Assembly: GCF_003751265.1 (NCBI RefSeq) | Contig: NZ_RJKN01000004.1 | Coordinates: forward strand, 1 to 64,000 | Source of the DNA: Pseudokineococcus lusitanus | Lineage (GTDB): Bacteria > Actinomycetota > Actinomycetes > Actinomycetales > Quadrisphaeraceae | DNA length: 64,000 nucleotides | Reading direction: 5' to 3' | Shown here: positions 18,903 to 28,210 of the stretch, piece by piece | Position numbering within the stretch: position 1 is the stretch's first letter | Layout of the letters: each line of letters opens with the position of its first letter | Translations under genes and position numbers: made by a program | Notes under the pieces: generated by a model | The model's input: the letters and a program-made list of their open reading frames with translations, nothing else | Database searches by the model: none | Told to the model about the DNA's origin: nothing

Positions 18903-18920
18903 GACCTGCTCCCGCAGGTC
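18903..18920. terminator. Bidirectional terminator between convergent genes
   Basis: A perfect 7-bp stem GACCTGC/GCAGGTC with a TCCC loop fills exactly the space between the Fur stop (18900-18902) and the stop of the convergent methyltransferase gene (18922). Confidence 0.7.
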
Positions 18921-18921
18921 C

Positions 18922-19446
18922 TCAGGCGGACCGGAGCCGGGCCAGCGCCCGCTCCTCGGCGGGGATCCGCCACAGGAGCAGCAGGGCCGCGTTGAGCACC
19001 GTGAAGACGAGCGCGGTGACCCACGCGGTGTGGATCAGCGGCAGCGCGACGCCCTCGGCCGCGACGATGACGTAGTTGGGGTGGCGCAGGAAGCGGTAGG
19101 GGCCGCGGGTGACGCGCCGCATGCCCGGGACGACGACGACCCGGGTGTTCCACTGCCGCCCCAGGGTGGCGATGACCCAGGCCCGCGTGGCCTCGGTGAG
19201 CAGCAGGACGACGAGCATCGTCCAGCCGAGCCACGGCACGAACGGCCGGTCCAGCGCGACCACCTCGACGAGGCAGGCCACGAGCAGGGCCGTGTGCAGG
19301 GCCACCATGACGGGGAAGTGCCGGCGGCCGGTCTCCACGCCCCCGCGGGCCATGGCCCACGCGAGGTTCCGCCTCGAGATGACGAGCTCGACGAGCCGCT
19401 CGACGGCGACGAGCACGACGACGACGGCGTAGAGGGCGACGCTCAC
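18922..19446 (-). CDS. Isoprenylcysteine carboxyl methyltransferase (ICMT)-family membrane protein
   Basis: Integral membrane methyltransferase-like protein of 174 residues with about four hydrophobic segments ([55 protein letters not shown] and a C-terminal one). The SAM-binding signature [15 protein letters not shown] is clear. GTG overlaps the polyketide synthase stop (GTGA), so the two are coupled. In Bacillus the same pair (BpsA/BpsB) makes and O-methylates alkylpyrones; a similar role on the product of the neighbouring synthase is likely. Confidence 0.88.
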   Translation of the reverse strand: MSVALYAVVVVLVAVERLVELVISRRNLAWAMARGGVETGRRHFPVMVALHTALLVACLVEVVALDRPFVPWLGWTMLVVLLLTEATRAWVIATLGRQWNTRVVVVPGMRRVTRGPYRFLRHPNYVIVAAEGVALPLIHTAWVTALVFTVLNAALLLLWRIPAEERALARLRSA

Positions 19447-20570
19447 GACGCGGTGGCCCCCGCCGTCGCGCCCGCCCCGGCCGGCACGTCGGCGCCCGAC
19501 CACCGCAGCAGCACGAGCTCCGAGCAGAAGCCGGGGCCCATGGCGAACATGACGCCGGTGCTGCCCTCGGGCGGCGGGTCGGCGAGGTGGCGCGCGAGGA
19601 CCGACAGGACCGACGCCGACGACATGTTGCCGTTGTCCGCGAGGTCCTCCCACGAGTTCCGCAGCGCCCCGTCGGGCAGCCCGAGCACCTCGGTGACCGC
19701 CTCGAGCACCTTGGGGCCGCCCGGATGGCCGACCCAGCGGTCGACGTCGTCGTGGTCGACGCCGTGGAGGGCGAGGAAGCCGGCGACGTCGTCGGCGAGG
19801 TAGTCGCGGACGACGTCGGTGACGCTCGTCGTGAGGACGATCTTGAAGCCCGTCCCGCCGACGTCCCAGCCCATGACGCCGGCGGTGTCCGGGTAGAAGC
19901 GGCTGCGGCTCGCCGTGACGTCGAGGCCGGGCAGGCCCAGCGCCGCCGCGCGGCGGTCGCCGACGAGGACGACGGCCGCGGCGCCGTCGCCGAAGAGCCC
20001 GGAGGCCACGAGGTTCGCGGTCGACGTGTCGTCCCGCTGGACCGTCAGCGAGCACAGCTCGACGGACAGGAGGACGGCGACGGCGTCCGGGTCACCGCGC
20101 AGCAGGTCGTCGACGCGGGCCACCCCCGCCGCGCCGGCGACGCAGCCGAGGCCGAAGAGCGGGAGCCGGCGGACGTCGGGGCGCAGGCCGAGGGGGCCGA
20201 CGAGCCGGGCGTCGAGCGAGGGCGCCGCGACGCCGGTCGTGCTCGCGAGCACGAGGACGTCGACGTCCTCGGGCGCGAGGCCCACCTGCTCGAGCGCGGT
20301 GCGGACGGCCCGCTCGCCCAGCTCGACGCCGACGCGGAGGTAGGCGTCGTTGGCGTCGCGGAAGCCGTCGAGCGTGCGGTACTCCTGCAGCGGCAGGGCG
20401 AGGTGCCGGGTGCGGACGCCGGTGTTGCCGTGCAGGCGGTGCAGGAGGCCGCGCCGGGTGCCGTCGAGCTCGCCGGTCGAGGAGATCACCTCCGCGAAGG
20501 CGTCGGTGATGTCGGCCTGGTCGTCGGTGCGCGGCGGGACCGCCGTGCCGACGGAGACGATGCGGGACAT
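19443..20570 (-). CDS. Type III polyketide synthase (chalcone/stilbene synthase-like)
   Basis: Homodimeric ketosynthase that condenses malonyl-CoA units onto an acyl-CoA starter and cyclises the product. The 375-residue protein has the full triad: Cys143 in LFGLGCVAGAAG, His282 in WVGHPGGPKV and Asn315 in GNMSSAS, plus the C-terminal MGPGFCSELVLL loop. ATG has GAGGAG upstream. It is coupled to an ICMT-type methyltransferase. Product class (alkylpyrone, alkylresorcinol or other) cannot be read from sequence. Confidence 0.93.
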   Translation of the reverse strand: MSRIVSVGTAVPPRTDDQADITDAFAEVISSTGELDGTRRGLLHRLHGNTGVRTRHLALPLQEYRTLDGFRDANDAYLRVGVELGERAVRTALEQVGLAPEDVDVLVLASTTGVAAPSLDARLVGPLGLRPDVRRLPLFGLGCVAGAAGVARVDDLLRGDPDAVAVLLSVELCSLTVQRDDTSTANLVASGLFGDGAAAVVLVGDRRAAALGLPGLDVTASRSRFYPDTAGVMGWDVGGTGFKIVLTTSVTDVVRDYLADDVAGFLALHGVDHDDVDRWVGHPGGPKVLEAVTEVLGLPDGALRNSWEDLADNGNMSSASVLSVLARHLADPPPEGSTGVMFAMGPGFCSELVLLRWSGADVPAGAGATAGATAS

Positions 20571-20702
20571 GGCGTCTGGGCTCCTCGCTGCGCTCGCCCG
20601 CCGTCGCGGGCTGCACCGGCGGACGCCCCATCCTGCGACGCCGGCCCCGCTCGGGCGCGCGGGGGCCCGCCGCGGGGCGGGGCGCCGGGGGCGCACCCGG
20701 GG

Positions 20703-20948
20703 TCAGCCGACGCGCACGCCGCGGGCGCCGTCGACCTCGACGACGTCCCCGCGGACCAGCTGCCGCCCGCGCCGGGACTCCACCTCGCCGTTGACCCGCA
20801 CCGCCCCGGCCCCGAGGGCCTCCTTGGCGTCGGCGCCCGTCTCGACGAGGGAGGCGAGCTTGAGCAGCTGGCCGAGACGGATGGCGCCGTCCGTGGGGAC
20901 CTCGGGGAGGTCCGGCCGGTCGGGGACGGGGGCGGGGGTCTCGCTCAC
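20703..20948 (-). CDS. Small S4-domain RNA-binding protein
   Basis: An 81-residue protein consisting almost wholly of an S4 fold: IRLGQLLKLASLVETGADAK, then GAVRVNGEVESRRGRQL and VRGDVVEV. It resembles YbcJ/RlbA-like proteins of unknown function. The first 20 residues are Pro/Asp-rich. GTG start; divergent from the monooxygenase gene and 132 nt upstream of the polyketide synthase. Confidence 0.85.
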   Translation of the reverse strand: MSETPAPVPDRPDLPEVPTDGAIRLGQLLKLASLVETGADAKEALGAGAVRVNGEVESRRGRQLVRGDVVEVDGARGVRVG

Positions 20949-21026
20949 CGTCCCATCGTCCCCCGGCGACGGCGGTCCCGCGGACGACCGCGGAAGCAGG
21001 CCGGGCCGGGCCCGGTTGGACGGGAC

Positions 21027-22097
21027 GTGCTCGACGTGCCGCTCTCGCTCCTCGACCGTGCCCGCGCCCGCGACGGGGAGTCGGACGCCGCGGCGCTGGC
21101 GGGCGTCGTCGTCCGGGCGCGGCGGGCGGAGGCCCGCGGCCTGCGGCGGGTGCTCGTCGCCGAGCACCACGCGGTGCCCGGTGTCGTCGGCTCGGCCCCG
21201 GCCGTGCTCATGGCGGCCGTCCTCGCCGCGACGCGGCACGTCCGGGTGGGCTCCGCGGGCGTGATGCTGCCGCACCACCAGCCGCTCGTCGTCGCCGAAC
21301 AGGCCGCGACGCTCGAGGCGCTGCACCCCGGCCGGGTGGACCTGGGGCTCGGCCGCTCCCCCGGCTTCACCGCCCCGGTCCGGGCCGCGCTCGGCCGCCA
21401 CGGGACGGCGCCGGACCGGACCGGCGACGCGGCGGTCGAGGAGGACCTGCGCGAGCTCCTCGCCCTCCTCCGCGGCGACGCGCCGGTGACGCTCCGGCCG
21501 GCGGTGCCCGCCCCGCCGGTGCTGCTCCTGGCGACCGGCGGCGGCCTGCGGCTGGCCGCCCGGCTCGGGCTGCCCGTCGTCGTCGGCGGGCCGCTCGTCA
21601 CGGCGCTCGCCGGTGAGGACGACGGCACGGACGCCGCGGCCCGGGCCCGCGCCGCGCTGGAGGGCTACCGCGCGGGCTTCGTCGCCGCACCGGACGGACC
21701 CGCCGCGCCGGAGGTCCTCGCGGCGGTCGACGTCCTCGCCGCGCCGACCGCCGAGGAGGCGGCCGCCCTGGCGCTGCCCGAGGCGTGGGCGCACGTCGAC
21801 GCTCGGACGACGGGCAGCTTCCCGCCGCTGGCGCCGCTCGACGACGTCGTGGGGCGGGTGCCGACGGGGGCGCAGGAGCGCCACCTCGCCGCGGCCCTCG
21901 CAGGCGTGGTCGCGGGGACACCGGCGCACGTCGAGGAGGTGCTGGCCCGCCTCGTCGCGCGGACCGGCGCGTCCGAGCTCGTCCTCACCGCGAGCACCAC
22001 CGACCGGGCGGCGCTGGACCGCTCGGACGCGGCGGTGGCGGCGCTGTCGGCCCCGGCGGTCGCGGCCGCCGGGGCCCGGGCGCTCAGTCGGCGCTGA
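21027..22097 (+). CDS. Luciferase-like (LLM-class) flavin monooxygenase
   Basis: TIM-barrel flavoprotein likely using reduced flavin. The 356-residue protein has the family features VPLSLLDRA at strand 1, VLVAEHHAVPGVVGSAP (the W/E-H-H motif), VRVGSAGVMLPHHQPLVVAEQ and LHPGRVDLGLGRSPG. Two GTG starts (21027 and 21036) both open on strand 1; the first is used. It overlaps the convergent SDR gene by 14 nt. Substrate unknown. Confidence 0.88.
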   Translation: MLDVPLSLLDRARARDGESDAAALAGVVVRARRAEARGLRRVLVAEHHAVPGVVGSAPAVLMAAVLAATRHVRVGSAGVMLPHHQPLVVAEQAATLEALHPGRVDLGLGRSPGFTAPVRAALGRHGTAPDRTGDAAVEEDLRELLALLRGDAPVTLRPAVPAPPVLLLATGGGLRLAARLGLPVVVGGPLVTALAGEDDGTDAAARARAALEGYRAGFVAAPDGPAAPEVLAAVDVLAAPTAEEAAALALPEAWAHVDARTTGSFPPLAPLDDVVGRVPTGAQERHLAAALAGVVAGTPAHVEEVLARLVARTGASELVLTASTTDRAALDRSDAAVAALSAPAVAAAGARALSRR

Positions 22098-22743
22098 TCT
22101 GCAGGCGGAAGCGGTCGCGGCCCGTGTGCAGCGACCAGAGGTGGTCCGCGAGCACCGCCGGGTCCTTCTCGGGGTCGCCCTCGACGATCCGGCCGCCGAT
22201 GACGAGCTGGGCCACGTGGACGCCCTCGTCCCGCAGCTCCTCGTGCAGCAGCTGCGCGTAGGCGGCCTGGCCGGCGAAGGCGACGCTCGTGCCCGTCACC
22301 GCTCGGCCCGGCGTCACGGCGGAGCCGCCGTTGACGAAGAGGACGGTCCCCCGGCCGAGGTGCCGCATGCCGGGCAGCACCTGGTGCACGGCGGCGACCG
22401 ACCCGTAGACGGAGAACTCCACCGGGCCCCGCAGGTCCTCCGGCGTCGTCTCGAGCACGGGTCGCATGAAGTCCTTCTGCGGCAGCGGGCTGTACTGCAG
22501 CACCTCGACCGGGCCGAGCTCCTCCGTCGCGCGCTCGAGCGCACGGGCGAGCGACGCGGGGTCGCGCACGTCGGCGGCGTAGCCGCGTGCCTGCACGCCC
22601 TCCGCGGCGAGGTCGGCGGCGAGCGCCTCCACCCGGGAGGCCGTGCGGGACAGCAGGGCCACGGAGAAGCCCTCGGCGGCGAAGCGGCGGGCGACGGCGA
22701 GGCCGAGGCCCCGGCCGGCGCCGATGATGGCGAGCGTCGTCAT
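22084..22743 (-). CDS. Atypical short-chain dehydrogenase/reductase-like protein
   Basis: Rossmann-fold protein of 219 residues. The nucleotide-binding loop GAGRGLGLAVARR and the AADVRD acidic turn are present. The usual catalytic YxxxK is absent: the region reads SVAFAGQAAYAQ, so Tyr is Phe and Lys is Gln by position. It could be a non-oxidoreductase SDR or use other residues. ATG start; neither a ribosome-binding site nor a -10 is obvious. Overlaps the monooxygenase gene tail to tail. Confidence 0.85.
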   Translation of the reverse strand: MTTLAIIGAGRGLGLAVARRFAAEGFSVALLSRTASRVEALAADLAAEGVQARGYAADVRDPASLARALERATEELGPVEVLQYSPLPQKDFMRPVLETTPEDLRGPVEFSVYGSVAAVHQVLPGMRHLGRGTVLFVNGGSAVTPGRAVTGTSVAFAGQAAYAQLLHEELRDEGVHVAQLVIGGRIVEGDPEKDPAVLADHLWSLHTGRDRFRLQISAD

Positions 22744-22790
22744 GGGGGCGCCCAACGGGGCCCCGCCGGCCCTTGTTCCCGCCGCGGCGG

Positions 22791-22822
22791 CGTCGGCCGC
22801 CGGCCCGGCGGGTCGGCCGACG
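22791..22822 (-). terminator. Terminator after the SseB-like gene
   Basis: A perfect 9-bp stem (CGTCGGCCG with CGGCCGACG) and a 14-nt GC-rich loop start directly after the stop at 22823 on the minus strand. It would end the priA-sseB transcript before the SDR gene. Confidence 0.55.
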
Positions 22823-23623
22823 TCAGGCGGCGACGACGCGCAGCTCGAGCGAGTCGACCGCCGCGGCGACGAGGGGCTCGGCCGCGAGGCGCTGCTGCAC
22901 CCGGCCGAGGAGCGCGTCGAGCGCGGCGCGGTCGAGACCCGGTGCGAGGGCGAGGACGACGGCCGTCTCGGCGCGCCGGCCCCGCTCGACCCGGACGACC
23001 CGCACGGCCGGCTCGTCGGCCGCCGCGGTGCGGGCGACCACGGCGACGTCGTCCCGCCGCCACGACGGCTGCCACGGGAGCCGTTGCGCGAGAGCCTCGA
23101 CCGCCGGCCGCGGCAGCAGGGCCGAGCCGTCCGAGCCGGGGTCGAGCAGCAGCAGCGGGCAGCCCTCGGCGGAGGCCGACAGCGCGGCGCGCTCGACCTC
23201 CGACGGCACGGGCCGGGCGGCGCCGCGCCAGGCGGCGAGCGCTGCGGCGGAGGAGAAGACGGGCATCGCCCGCCGCCCGTCGGGCGCCTCGAGGCTGACG
23301 ACGGCCATGTCCGCCCCGGCGTCGGTCGTGAGGCCGGTGAGGGAGGACTCCTCCGTCGCGCCGGCCACGGCGACGACGGGGACGAAGACGCGGGTGCCCG
23401 CGAGGGCGGCGACGACGTCGGTGAGCCCCTCGTCGGCCGGCGCCCCGACCGCGAGGGCGGCGGCCCGCGCCGCGAGCGCGGCGGCGACGCGCGGGTCGGC
23501 GCCGCCGTCGTCCCCGGCGAAGGGGCTGGGCGTCAGGGTGCGGCCGGCCCAGGGGACGCCGCCCGAGTCGGCGCCCGCCGCGGGGTCGTGGCCGCCGTGC
23601 GGGGCGTGGGCCGGGCCCGTCAC
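22823..23623 (-). CDS. SseB-family protein
   Basis: Soluble protein of 266 residues with an SseB-like N-terminal half ([33 protein letters not shown] and [13 protein letters not shown]) and a C-terminal beta-rich domain ([20 protein letters not shown]). GTG overlaps the priA stop (GTGA). Function unknown; coupling to priA is a frequent actinobacterial arrangement. Confidence 0.82.
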   Translation of the reverse strand: MTGPAHAPHGGHDPAAGADSGGVPWAGRTLTPSPFAGDDGGADPRVAAALAARAAALAVGAPADEGLTDVVAALAGTRVFVPVVAVAGATEESSLTGLTTDAGADMAVVSLEAPDGRRAMPVFSSAAALAAWRGAARPVPSEVERAALSASAEGCPLLLLDPGSDGSALLPRPAVEALAQRLPWQPSWRRDDVAVVARTAAADEPAVRVVRVERGRRAETAVVLALAPGLDRAALDALLGRVQQRLAAEPLVAAAVDSLELRVVAA

Positions 23624-24378
23624 GGCCGTCCGGCGACGTCCAGCGCCTCGGGCAGCGTGAACGCCTGCGCGTAGAGGGCCTTCCCGACGATGGCGCCCTC
23701 GACGCCGGCGCCGACGAGACCCCGCAGCGCGCGGAGGTCGTCGAGGCTGGAGACGCCGCCAGAGGCGACGACCGGCTTGTCGGTCGCGGCGCAGACCTGC
23801 TGCAGCAGCTCGACGTTCGGCCCGCGCAGGGTGCCGTCCTTGGTCACGTCGGTGACGACGTAGCGGGCGCAGCCGTCGGCGTCCAGGCGCGCGAGGACCT
23901 CCCAGAGGTCGCCGCCCTCCTGCGTCCACCCGCGGGCGGCCAGGGTCGTGCCGCGGACGTCGAGCCCGACGGCGATGCGGTCGCCGTGCTCGGCGACGGC
24001 CCGCCGCGTCCAGCCCGGGTCCTCCAGCGCGGCCGTGCCGAGGTTCACGCGGCGGCAGCCGGTCGCGAGCGCCCGGGCGAGGGAGGCGTCGTCGCGGATC
24101 CCGCCGGACAGCTCGACGTCGACGTCGAGGCGGCCGACGACGTCGGCGAGCAGGTCGGCGTTCGAGCCGCGGCCGAAGGCGGCGTCGAGGTCGACGAGGT
24201 GGATCCACTCCGCCCCGCCCTCCTGCCACGCCAGCGCCGCGTCGAGCGGGTCGCCGTAGCCGGTCTCGGAGCCGGCCTCGCCCTGGACGAGGCGGACGGC
24301 CTGGCCGTCGGCGACGTCGACGGCGGGCAGCAGCTGGAGGCGCGGGGCCGCGCCGGGGGTCTGGTCGCTCTCGCTCAC
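23620..24378 (-). CDS. priA: Phosphoribosyl isomerase A (HisA/PriA type)
   Basis: TIM-barrel isomerase acting on ProFAR in histidine synthesis and, in many actinobacteria, also on phosphoribosylanthranilate in tryptophan synthesis. The 252-residue protein has [41 protein letters not shown] with a catalytic Asp, [14 protein letters not shown] and [12 protein letters not shown]. The GTG start has AGGA 9 nt upstream; an ATG 9 nt earlier is the alternative. Dual HisA/TrpF activity is likely but not proven here. hisF is not adjacent. Confidence 0.95.
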   Translation of the reverse strand: MSESDQTPGAAPRLQLLPAVDVADGQAVRLVQGEAGSETGYGDPLDAALAWQEGGAEWIHLVDLDAAFGRGSNADLLADVVGRLDVDVELSGGIRDDASLARALATGCRRVNLGTAALEDPGWTRRAVAEHGDRIAVGLDVRGTTLAARGWTQEGGDLWEVLARLDADGCARYVVTDVTKDGTLRGPNVELLQQVCAATDKPVVASGGVSSLDDLRALRGLVGAGVEGAIVGKALYAQAFTLPEALDVAGRP

Positions 24379-24385
24379 GCGGGTC

Positions 24386-24391
24386 ATCCTG
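24386..24391 (-). promoter_or_regulatory. Possible priA -10 hexamer
   Basis: CAGGAT on the minus strand lies 7 nt before the priA GTG. It could serve as -10 for a leaderless mRNA, or its AGGA part could act as a ribosome-binding site. The two readings exclude each other. Confidence 0.3.
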
Positions 24392-24404
24392 GCAGCCGCC
24401 GCCC

Positions 24405-24410
24405 TACCCT
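24405..24410 (+). promoter_or_regulatory. -10 hexamer of the gene at 24417
   Basis: TACCCT is followed by 6 nt and then the ATG, with no room for a ribosome-binding site. The divergent gap to priA is only 38 nt. Confidence 0.4.
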
Positions 24411-24416
24411 CCGGCC

Positions 24417-24926
24417 ATGAGCCCGGCCGCCGTCCCCGCCGCCCGTCGCGTCGTCGCGGAGGCACGAGGGGCCTGTCACCGCCCCACCACGGCGCTGCGC
24501 GGCGTCGTGCCCGCCGTGCTCGACGGCGTGCTCGTGGGGACCTGGTACGGGACCGACGCCGACCCGCGACCGGGCCGTCGACGTCGGCGGGCCGTCGTGT
24601 CGGCGGCCTGGCTGGCGGCGCTCGCCGTCCAGGAGGGAGCCACGGCGCTCCGGCACCCCGGAGGGCCCCAGGCCCTGGCCGCCGAGCCCTACCCGCCCCA
24701 CGAGCGGGCGTACCTCGTGCGTTCCGTGGCCGTGTCCGCGGCCTGGACGGTCGTCGGGCTCGCCGGGGAGGTGCCGCGGCGCCGGCTCCTGCGCCGCCGA
24801 CCGTCGGCGCACCACCGGCTGGGCCTCCTCGTCGCCGCCGGCTTCGCGCTCTCCGTGCTCCCCGTGCACCTGGCCCGTGCCGGAGCCGCGGCCGCTCAGC
24901 GCGCCAGCGCCACCGGCACGAGGTAG
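24417..24926 (+). CDS. Hypothetical membrane protein
   Basis: 169 residues with about three hydrophobic stretches ([49 protein letters not shown]) and Arg-rich loops, suggesting an inner-membrane protein. No family recognised. Codon use has the GC-rich third positions of neighbouring genes. Its 3' end overlaps the small minus-strand gene by 31 nt. Divergent from priA with a plausible leaderless promoter. Confidence 0.6.
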   Translation: MSPAAVPAARRVVAEARGACHRPTTALRGVVPAVLDGVLVGTWYGTDADPRPGRRRRRAVVSAAWLAALAVQEGATALRHPGGPQALAAEPYPPHERAYLVRSVAVSAAWTVVGLAGEVPRRRLLRRRPSAHHRLGLLVAAGFALSVLPVHLARAGAAAAQRASATGTR

Positions 24927-25072
24927 AGCGCGGCCCCCGCCGTCGCGGCGAGCGCGAGGAGGCCGCAGACGACCGCTCCCACGACGAGGCCCTGGCGCCG
25001 CAGCGACAGCACGCCGCCGACGAGGAAGGAGGCGAGCAGCGCCAGCAGCAGCCCGACGACGAGGTCGCTCAC
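24896..25072 (-). CDS. Small two-helix membrane protein
   Basis: 58 residues: two hydrophobic helices ([20 protein letters not shown] and [20 protein letters not shown]) joined by LRRQG. GTG overlaps the hisH stop (GTGA), so it is translationally coupled to hisH. Function unknown; similar small membrane genes follow hisH in related genomes. Confidence 0.7.
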   Translation of the reverse strand: MSDLVVGLLLALLASFLVGGVLSLRRQGLVVGAVVCGLLALAATAGAALYLVPVALAR

Positions 25073-25716
25073 GCCGCACCTCCGAGCGCTGCGACCCAGC
25101 GGCGCAGCAGGCGCTGCCCGGCGTCGCCGGACTTCTCGGGGTGGAACTGGGTGGCGGACAGGGGGCCGTCCTCGACGGCGGCGACGAAGCGGGCGCCGTG
25201 CTCGGCCCACGTGACGCGGGCCGACGCGGGGCCCTCCCAGCGCTGCACCCCGAAGGAGTGGACGAAGTAGTACCGCTCGTCGGGGTCCGGGTCGTCGCCG
25301 AAGAGGACCGAGCCACGCGGTGCCTCGACGGTGTTCCACCCCATGTGGGGGACGACGGCGGCGGGCAGCCGGGCGACGTCGCCGGGCCAGAGGCCGAGGC
25401 CCTCGGCGGCGGAGCCCTCGTCGTCGGCGTGCTCGAGGCCGCGGCCGAACAGGACCTGCAGCCCGACGCAGACGCCGAGGACGGGGCGCCCGGCCGCGAG
25501 CCGCTCGGCGACGACCTCGTGCCCGCCCACCGACCGCAGGTCGCGGGCGACGGCCGCGAAGGCGCCGACGCCGGGGACGACGAGGCCGTCGGCGGCCAGC
25601 GCGGCCGCCCGGTCGCCGGTCAGCTCCACGTCGGCCCCGGTGGCCTCCAGGGCGCGGACGGCCGAGCGCACGTTGCCCGAGCCGTGGTCGAGGACGACGA
25701 CGCGCGGGGAGGTCAC
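25069..25716 (-). CDS. hisH: Imidazole glycerol phosphate synthase, glutaminase subunit
   Basis: Class I glutamine amidotransferase that feeds ammonia to HisF. The 215-residue protein has the nucleophile in [11 protein letters not shown], the catalytic His and Glu in QFHPEKSG, and [12 protein letters not shown] at the start. GTG start with TAGGCT 6 nt upstream and no ribosome-binding site, so probably leaderless. hisF, its partner, is not in the window. Separated from hisB by the plus-strand insertion at 25832-28998. Confidence 0.95.
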   Translation of the reverse strand: MTSPRVVVLDHGSGNVRSAVRALEATGADVELTGDRAAALAADGLVVPGVGAFAAVARDLRSVGGHEVVAERLAAGRPVLGVCVGLQVLFGRGLEHADDEGSAAEGLGLWPGDVARLPAAVVPHMGWNTVEAPRGSVLFGDDPDPDERYYFVHSFGVQRWEGPASARVTWAEHGARFVAAVEDGPLSATQFHPEKSGDAGQRLLRRWVAALGGAA

Positions 25717-25722
25717 CCCACC

Positions 25723-25728
25723 AGCCTA
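25723..25728 (-). promoter_or_regulatory. hisH -10 hexamer
   Basis: TAGGCT on the minus strand, 6 nt before the hisH GTG. It would give hisH its own leaderless promoter, as needed because the his operon is interrupted here. Confidence 0.45.
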
Positions 25729-25831
25729 GGCGGGGCACCGGTCGCGGCGTCCGGGCCCGGGCGTCGGGGGCGTGCGGTAGGAAGCCGGGCGGGCCGTCGC
25801 GAGGACGCCCACTCTCCTGCGGAGGTCCCCC

Positions 25832-28210
25832 ATGGCTGCTGCTCCCCCGGTGCACCCCGCCGACGGCCACGACCTGCTCCGGGTGCACGGCGCCCGCGAG
25901 AACAACCTCCGCGACGTCTCCGTCGAGCTGCCCAAGCGGCGGCTGACCGTCTTCACGGGCGTGTCCGGCTCGGGCAAGAGCTCGCTGGTCTTCGGGACGA
26001 TCGCCGCCGAGTCGCAGCGGCTCGTCGACGAGACCTACAGCGCCTTCCTCCAGGGCCTCATGCCCGGCCGCGCGCGGCCCGACGTCGACGTCCTCGACGG
26101 CCTCACGACGGCGATCGTCGTGGACCAGGAGCGCATGGGCGCCAACGCCCGCTCGACCGTCGGGACGGCGACGGACGCGGGCGCGATGCTGCGGATCCTC
26201 TTCAGCCGGCTCGGGCAGCCCCACCTCGGCGGGCCGCAGGCCTACTCGTTCAACGTGGCCTCGGCCAGCGGCAGCGGCGCGCTGAAGGTCGGGGACGGCA
26301 AGGCCGTGCACAAGAGCTTCACCGTGACCGGCGGCATGTGCCCGCGGTGCGAGGGCCTCGGCCGGGTCGACGACCTCGACCTGACCGCGCTCTTCGACGC
26401 GTCGCTGTCGCTCAACGAGGGCGCCATCACGGTCCCCGGCTACAGCACGGAGGGCTGGTACGCGCGGATCTGGGCCGGCTGCGGCTTCTTCGACCCCGAC
26501 AAGCCGGTCAGCGAGTTCACCGAGACCGAGCTGCACGACCTGCTCCACCGCGAGCCGACGAAGGTCTCCGTCGACGGCATCAACCTCACCTACGAGGGGC
26601 TCGTCCCCAAGATCCGGAAGTCGTTCCTGTCCAAGGACGTCGACGCGCTGCAGCCGCACGTCCGCGCCTTCGTCGAGCGGGCCGCCACCTTCGCGCCGTG
26701 CCCGGCCTGCGACGGCACCCGCCTGTCGGAGGGCGCGCGCTCGTCCCGCGTGGCCGGCCTGAGCATCGCCGACGTCTGCGCCCTGCAGGTCACGGACGTC
26801 GCCGCCTGGGTGCGCGGGCTCGAGGAGCCCTCCGTCGCACCGCTCCTCGGCGCGCTGCAGGGGCTGCTCGACTCCTTCGTCGAGGTCGGCCTGGGCTACC
26901 TCACCCTCGACCGCGCCACCGGCACGCTCTCCGGCGGCGAGTCCCAGCGCACGAAGATGGTCCGCCACCTCGGCTCCTCGCTGACCGACGTCACGTACGT
27001 CTTCGACGAGCCGAGCAGCGGGCTCCACCCCCACGACGTCGAGCGGCTCACGGCGCTGCTGCGGCGGCTGCGGGACAAGGGCAACACCGTCCTCGTCGTC
27101 GAGCACAAGCCCGAGGTCGTCGCCGTGGCCGACCACGTCGTCGACCTGGGCCCCGGCGCGGGCTCCGCGGGCGGCACGGTGTGCTTCGAGGGCACGGTCG
27201 AGGAGCTGCGGGCGAGCAGCACGCTGACGGGCCGCCACCTCGCCGACCGGACGCCGCTCAAGGCCGAGGTGCGCACGCCGACGGGCGTCCTCCCGGTGCG
27301 GGGCGCCACGCGCCACAACCTGCGCGACGTCGACGTCGACCTGCCGCTGGGGGTGCTGCTCGTCGTCACCGGCGTCGCCGGGTCGGGCAAGAGCTCACTC
27401 GTCCACGGGTCGCTGTCCCGGGAGGTCGACGGGCGCCCGGTCGTCCGGGTCGACCAGACGCCCATCAAGGGCTCGCGCCGCAGCAACCCCGCGACGTGGA
27501 CGGGGCTGCTGGAGCCGGTCCGCAAGGCGTTCGCGAAGGCCAACGGCGTGAAGCCCGCCCTCTTCAGCGCCAACTCGGCGGGCGCCTGCCCCGTGTGCTC
27601 CGGCGCGGGCGTCGTCTACGTCGACCTCGCCGTCGGCGGCGGCGTCTCGACGACGTGCGAGGCGTGCGAGGGCCGCCGCTTCGACGCGTCCGTCCTCGAG
27701 CACCGCCTGGGCGGCAAGGACATCAGCGAGGTGCTCGAAATGCCGGTGGCCGAGGCCGTCGGCTTCTTCGCCGCCGGGGAGTCCCGCGTGCCCGCCGCCC
27801 ACGCCGTCCTCGCCCGCCTCGATGCCGTGGGGCTCGGGTACCTCCGCCTGGGGCAGCCGCTGACGACGCTGTCCGGCGGCGAGCGCCAGCGCCTGCGCCT
27901 CGCCACCGCGATGGCCTCCCCCGGCGGCGTCCTCGTCCTCGACGAGCCGACGACCGGCCTGCACCTCGCCGACGTCGAGCACCTGCTCGGCCTGCTCGAC
28001 CGCCTCGTCGACGACGGCACCTCCGTGGTCGTCGTCGAGCACCACCAGGCGGTCGTCGCCCACGCGGACCGCGTCGTCGACATGGGCCCCGGCGCCGGGC
28101 ACGACGGCGGCCGCGTCGTCTTCGAGGGCACGCCGGCGGAGCTCGTCGCGGACGCGACGACGCTGACGGGGCAGCACCTCGCCGCCTACCTCGCGGGCGC
28201 CGCCCGGTGA
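25832..28210 (+). CDS. UvrA-like ABC ATPase (short, DrrC/UvrA2-type)
   Basis: Tandem ABC ATPase of 792 residues against about 950 for UvrA. Walker A motifs GVSGSGKSS (near 48) and GVAGSGKSS (near 515), signatures LSGGESQR and LSGGERQR, and zinc-finger cysteines CPRC, CPAC, CPVC and CEAC are present. The missing length matches loss of the UvrB-interaction and part of the insertion domain, as in UvrA2 and DrrC proteins tied to drug tolerance. ATG has GGAGG 6 nt upstream. It overlaps the amidohydrolase gene by GTGA. Role in repair versus resistance is open. Confidence 0.93.
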   Translation: MAAAPPVHPADGHDLLRVHGARENNLRDVSVELPKRRLTVFTGVSGSGKSSLVFGTIAAESQRLVDETYSAFLQGLMPGRARPDVDVLDGLTTAIVVDQERMGANARSTVGTATDAGAMLRILFSRLGQPHLGGPQAYSFNVASASGSGALKVGDGKAVHKSFTVTGGMCPRCEGLGRVDDLDLTALFDASLSLNEGAITVPGYSTEGWYARIWAGCGFFDPDKPVSEFTETELHDLLHREPTKVSVDGINLTYEGLVPKIRKSFLSKDVDALQPHVRAFVERAATFAPCPACDGTRLSEGARSSRVAGLSIADVCALQVTDVAAWVRGLEEPSVAPLLGALQGLLDSFVEVGLGYLTLDRATGTLSGGESQRTKMVRHLGSSLTDVTYVFDEPSSGLHPHDVERLTALLRRLRDKGNTVLVVEHKPEVVAVADHVVDLGPGAGSAGGTVCFEGTVEELRASSTLTGRHLADRTPLKAEVRTPTGVLPVRGATRHNLRDVDVDLPLGVLLVVTGVAGSGKSSLVHGSLSREVDGRPVVRVDQTPIKGSRRSNPATWTGLLEPVRKAFAKANGVKPALFSANSAGACPVCSGAGVVYVDLAVGGGVSTTCEACEGRRFDASVLEHRLGGKDISEVLEMPVAEAVGFFAAGESRVPAAHAVLARLDAVGLGYLRLGQPLTTLSGGERQRLRLATAMASPGGVLVLDEPTTGLHLADVEHLLGLLDRLVDDGTSVVVVEHHQAVVAHADRVVDMGPGAGHDGGRVVFEGTPAELVADATTLTGQHLAAYLAGAAR

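Noticed and set aside
22084-22097. Frameshift joining the monooxygenase and SDR genes
   Set aside because: They are on opposite strands and both have complete C-termini; the overlap is a normal tail-to-tail arrangement.
24877-28206. Long plus-strand open frame upstream of the amidohydrolase in the same frame
   Set aside because: Only the part from 28207 has a recognisable domain; the rest is an out-of-frame shadow of the UvrA-like gene.
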